From positions 1 through 5,844 of the forward strand of contig CAJXJV010000091.1 in assembly GCA_913055135.1 (NCBI GenBank): 5,844 nt of DNA. Direction: 5' to 3'. Position numbers and translations under genes: made by a program. The stretch's first letter is position 1, and each line of letters starts with the position of its first letter. Source of the stretch: an uncultured Desulfurobacterium sp. (lineage in GTDB: Bacteria; Aquificota; Aquificia; Desulfurobacteriales; Desulfurobacteriaceae). Under the pieces are notes generated by a model. That model was not told where the DNA came from and did not search any database. It worked only from the letters and a program-made list of their open reading frames with translations. Shown here one piece after another: positions 5,712 to 5,844 of the stretch.

Positions 5712-5844
5712 ATGATGAAGGATAAGCGGTTCTGGATCTTAGCTTTAATCTCAATCGTTCTCCTTGTTTTGCCTAACGGTCTCTATTCGGCTTTTGATAA
5801 GGATGAACCCAAGTATCTTGAAGCAGCCTGGGAAATGGTCAAAA
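5712..5844 (+). CDS. Second ArnT-like membrane glycosyltransferase, N-terminal part (runs off the right edge)
   Basis: The first 44 codons of a plus-strand gene that continues beyond the window. After a short basic N-terminus (MMKDKR) comes one membrane segment (about residues 7-27), then FDKDEPKYLEAAWEMVK. This is the first outer loop of ArnT/PMT-type GT-C glycosyltransferases, whose 'DEPRYAEIAREM' motif holds the catalytic acidic residue, here D31/E32. It corresponds to HHEEPRRG of the neighbouring transferase but is closer to the usual family form. The start is a tandem ATG-ATG (5712 and 5715); AGAGGA at 5702-5707 is 4 nt from the first and 7 nt from the second. It is divergent from the zinc-ribbon/glycosyltransferase pair across 77 bp. 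The assignment rests on a short fragment. Confidence 0.72.
   Translation, partial: MMKDKRFWILALISIVLLVLPNGLYSAFDKDEPKYLEAAWEMVK

Overview
This is a bacterial chromosomal segment with tightly packed, co-oriented genes, short overlaps between them, good Shine-Dalgarno sites and an AT-leaning composition. The proteins are rich in Lys, Glu and Ile/Val and poor in Gln, as is common in thermophiles. A non-phage gene set including an alanine racemase (peptidoglycan) and ArnT-like lipid-linked-sugar transferases suggests a Gram-negative, diderm bacterium. A deep-branching thermophile such as a member of Aquificota (Desulfurobacterium/Thermovibrio-like) would fit. That placement is an impression from protein style, not a database result.

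Layout. Positions 1-231 (minus strand) hold the N-terminal 77 codons of an integrase-type transposase that runs off the left edge. About 70 bp upstream of its start lie a promoter-like sequence and an inverted repeat whose inner arm covers the ribosome binding site. This looks like one end of an insertion sequence. Positions 232-407 are otherwise intergenic. Positions 408-3909 (plus strand) form an apparent four-gene operon: alanine racemase (alr), ribosomal protein L11 methyltransferase (prmA), a PHP-domain phosphoesterase, and a sirtuin protein deacylase. The first three genes overlap by 28-29 nt and the fourth follows after 13 nt. Positions 3831-5634 (minus strand) form a second, two-gene unit: a small double-CxxC zinc-ribbon protein followed, with a 23-nt overlap, by an ArnT/PMT-like membrane glycosyltransferase. 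The 3' end of that glycosyltransferase overlaps the 3' end of the sirtuin gene by 79 nt, tail to tail. From 5712 (plus strand) the start of a second ArnT-like glycosyltransferase diverges across a 77-bp intergenic region and leaves the window.

How they work together. The plus operon is mixed housekeeping: D-alanine supply for the cell wall, ribosomal protein modification, nucleotide or RNA-end phosphoester hydrolysis, and reversal of lysine acylation. No single pathway links them, and co-transcription with overlaps suggests coupling of expression rather than a shared reaction. The right side points to envelope glycan or lipid modification by two related transferases.

I found no CRISPR, tRNA, rRNA, riboswitch or defence system, and no clear evidence of a new biological system. 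The points most worth a second look are the hairpin over the transposase start, the 79-nt convergent overlap, the enlarged zinc module of the sirtuin, and the glycosyltransferase pair with its zinc-ribbon neighbour.
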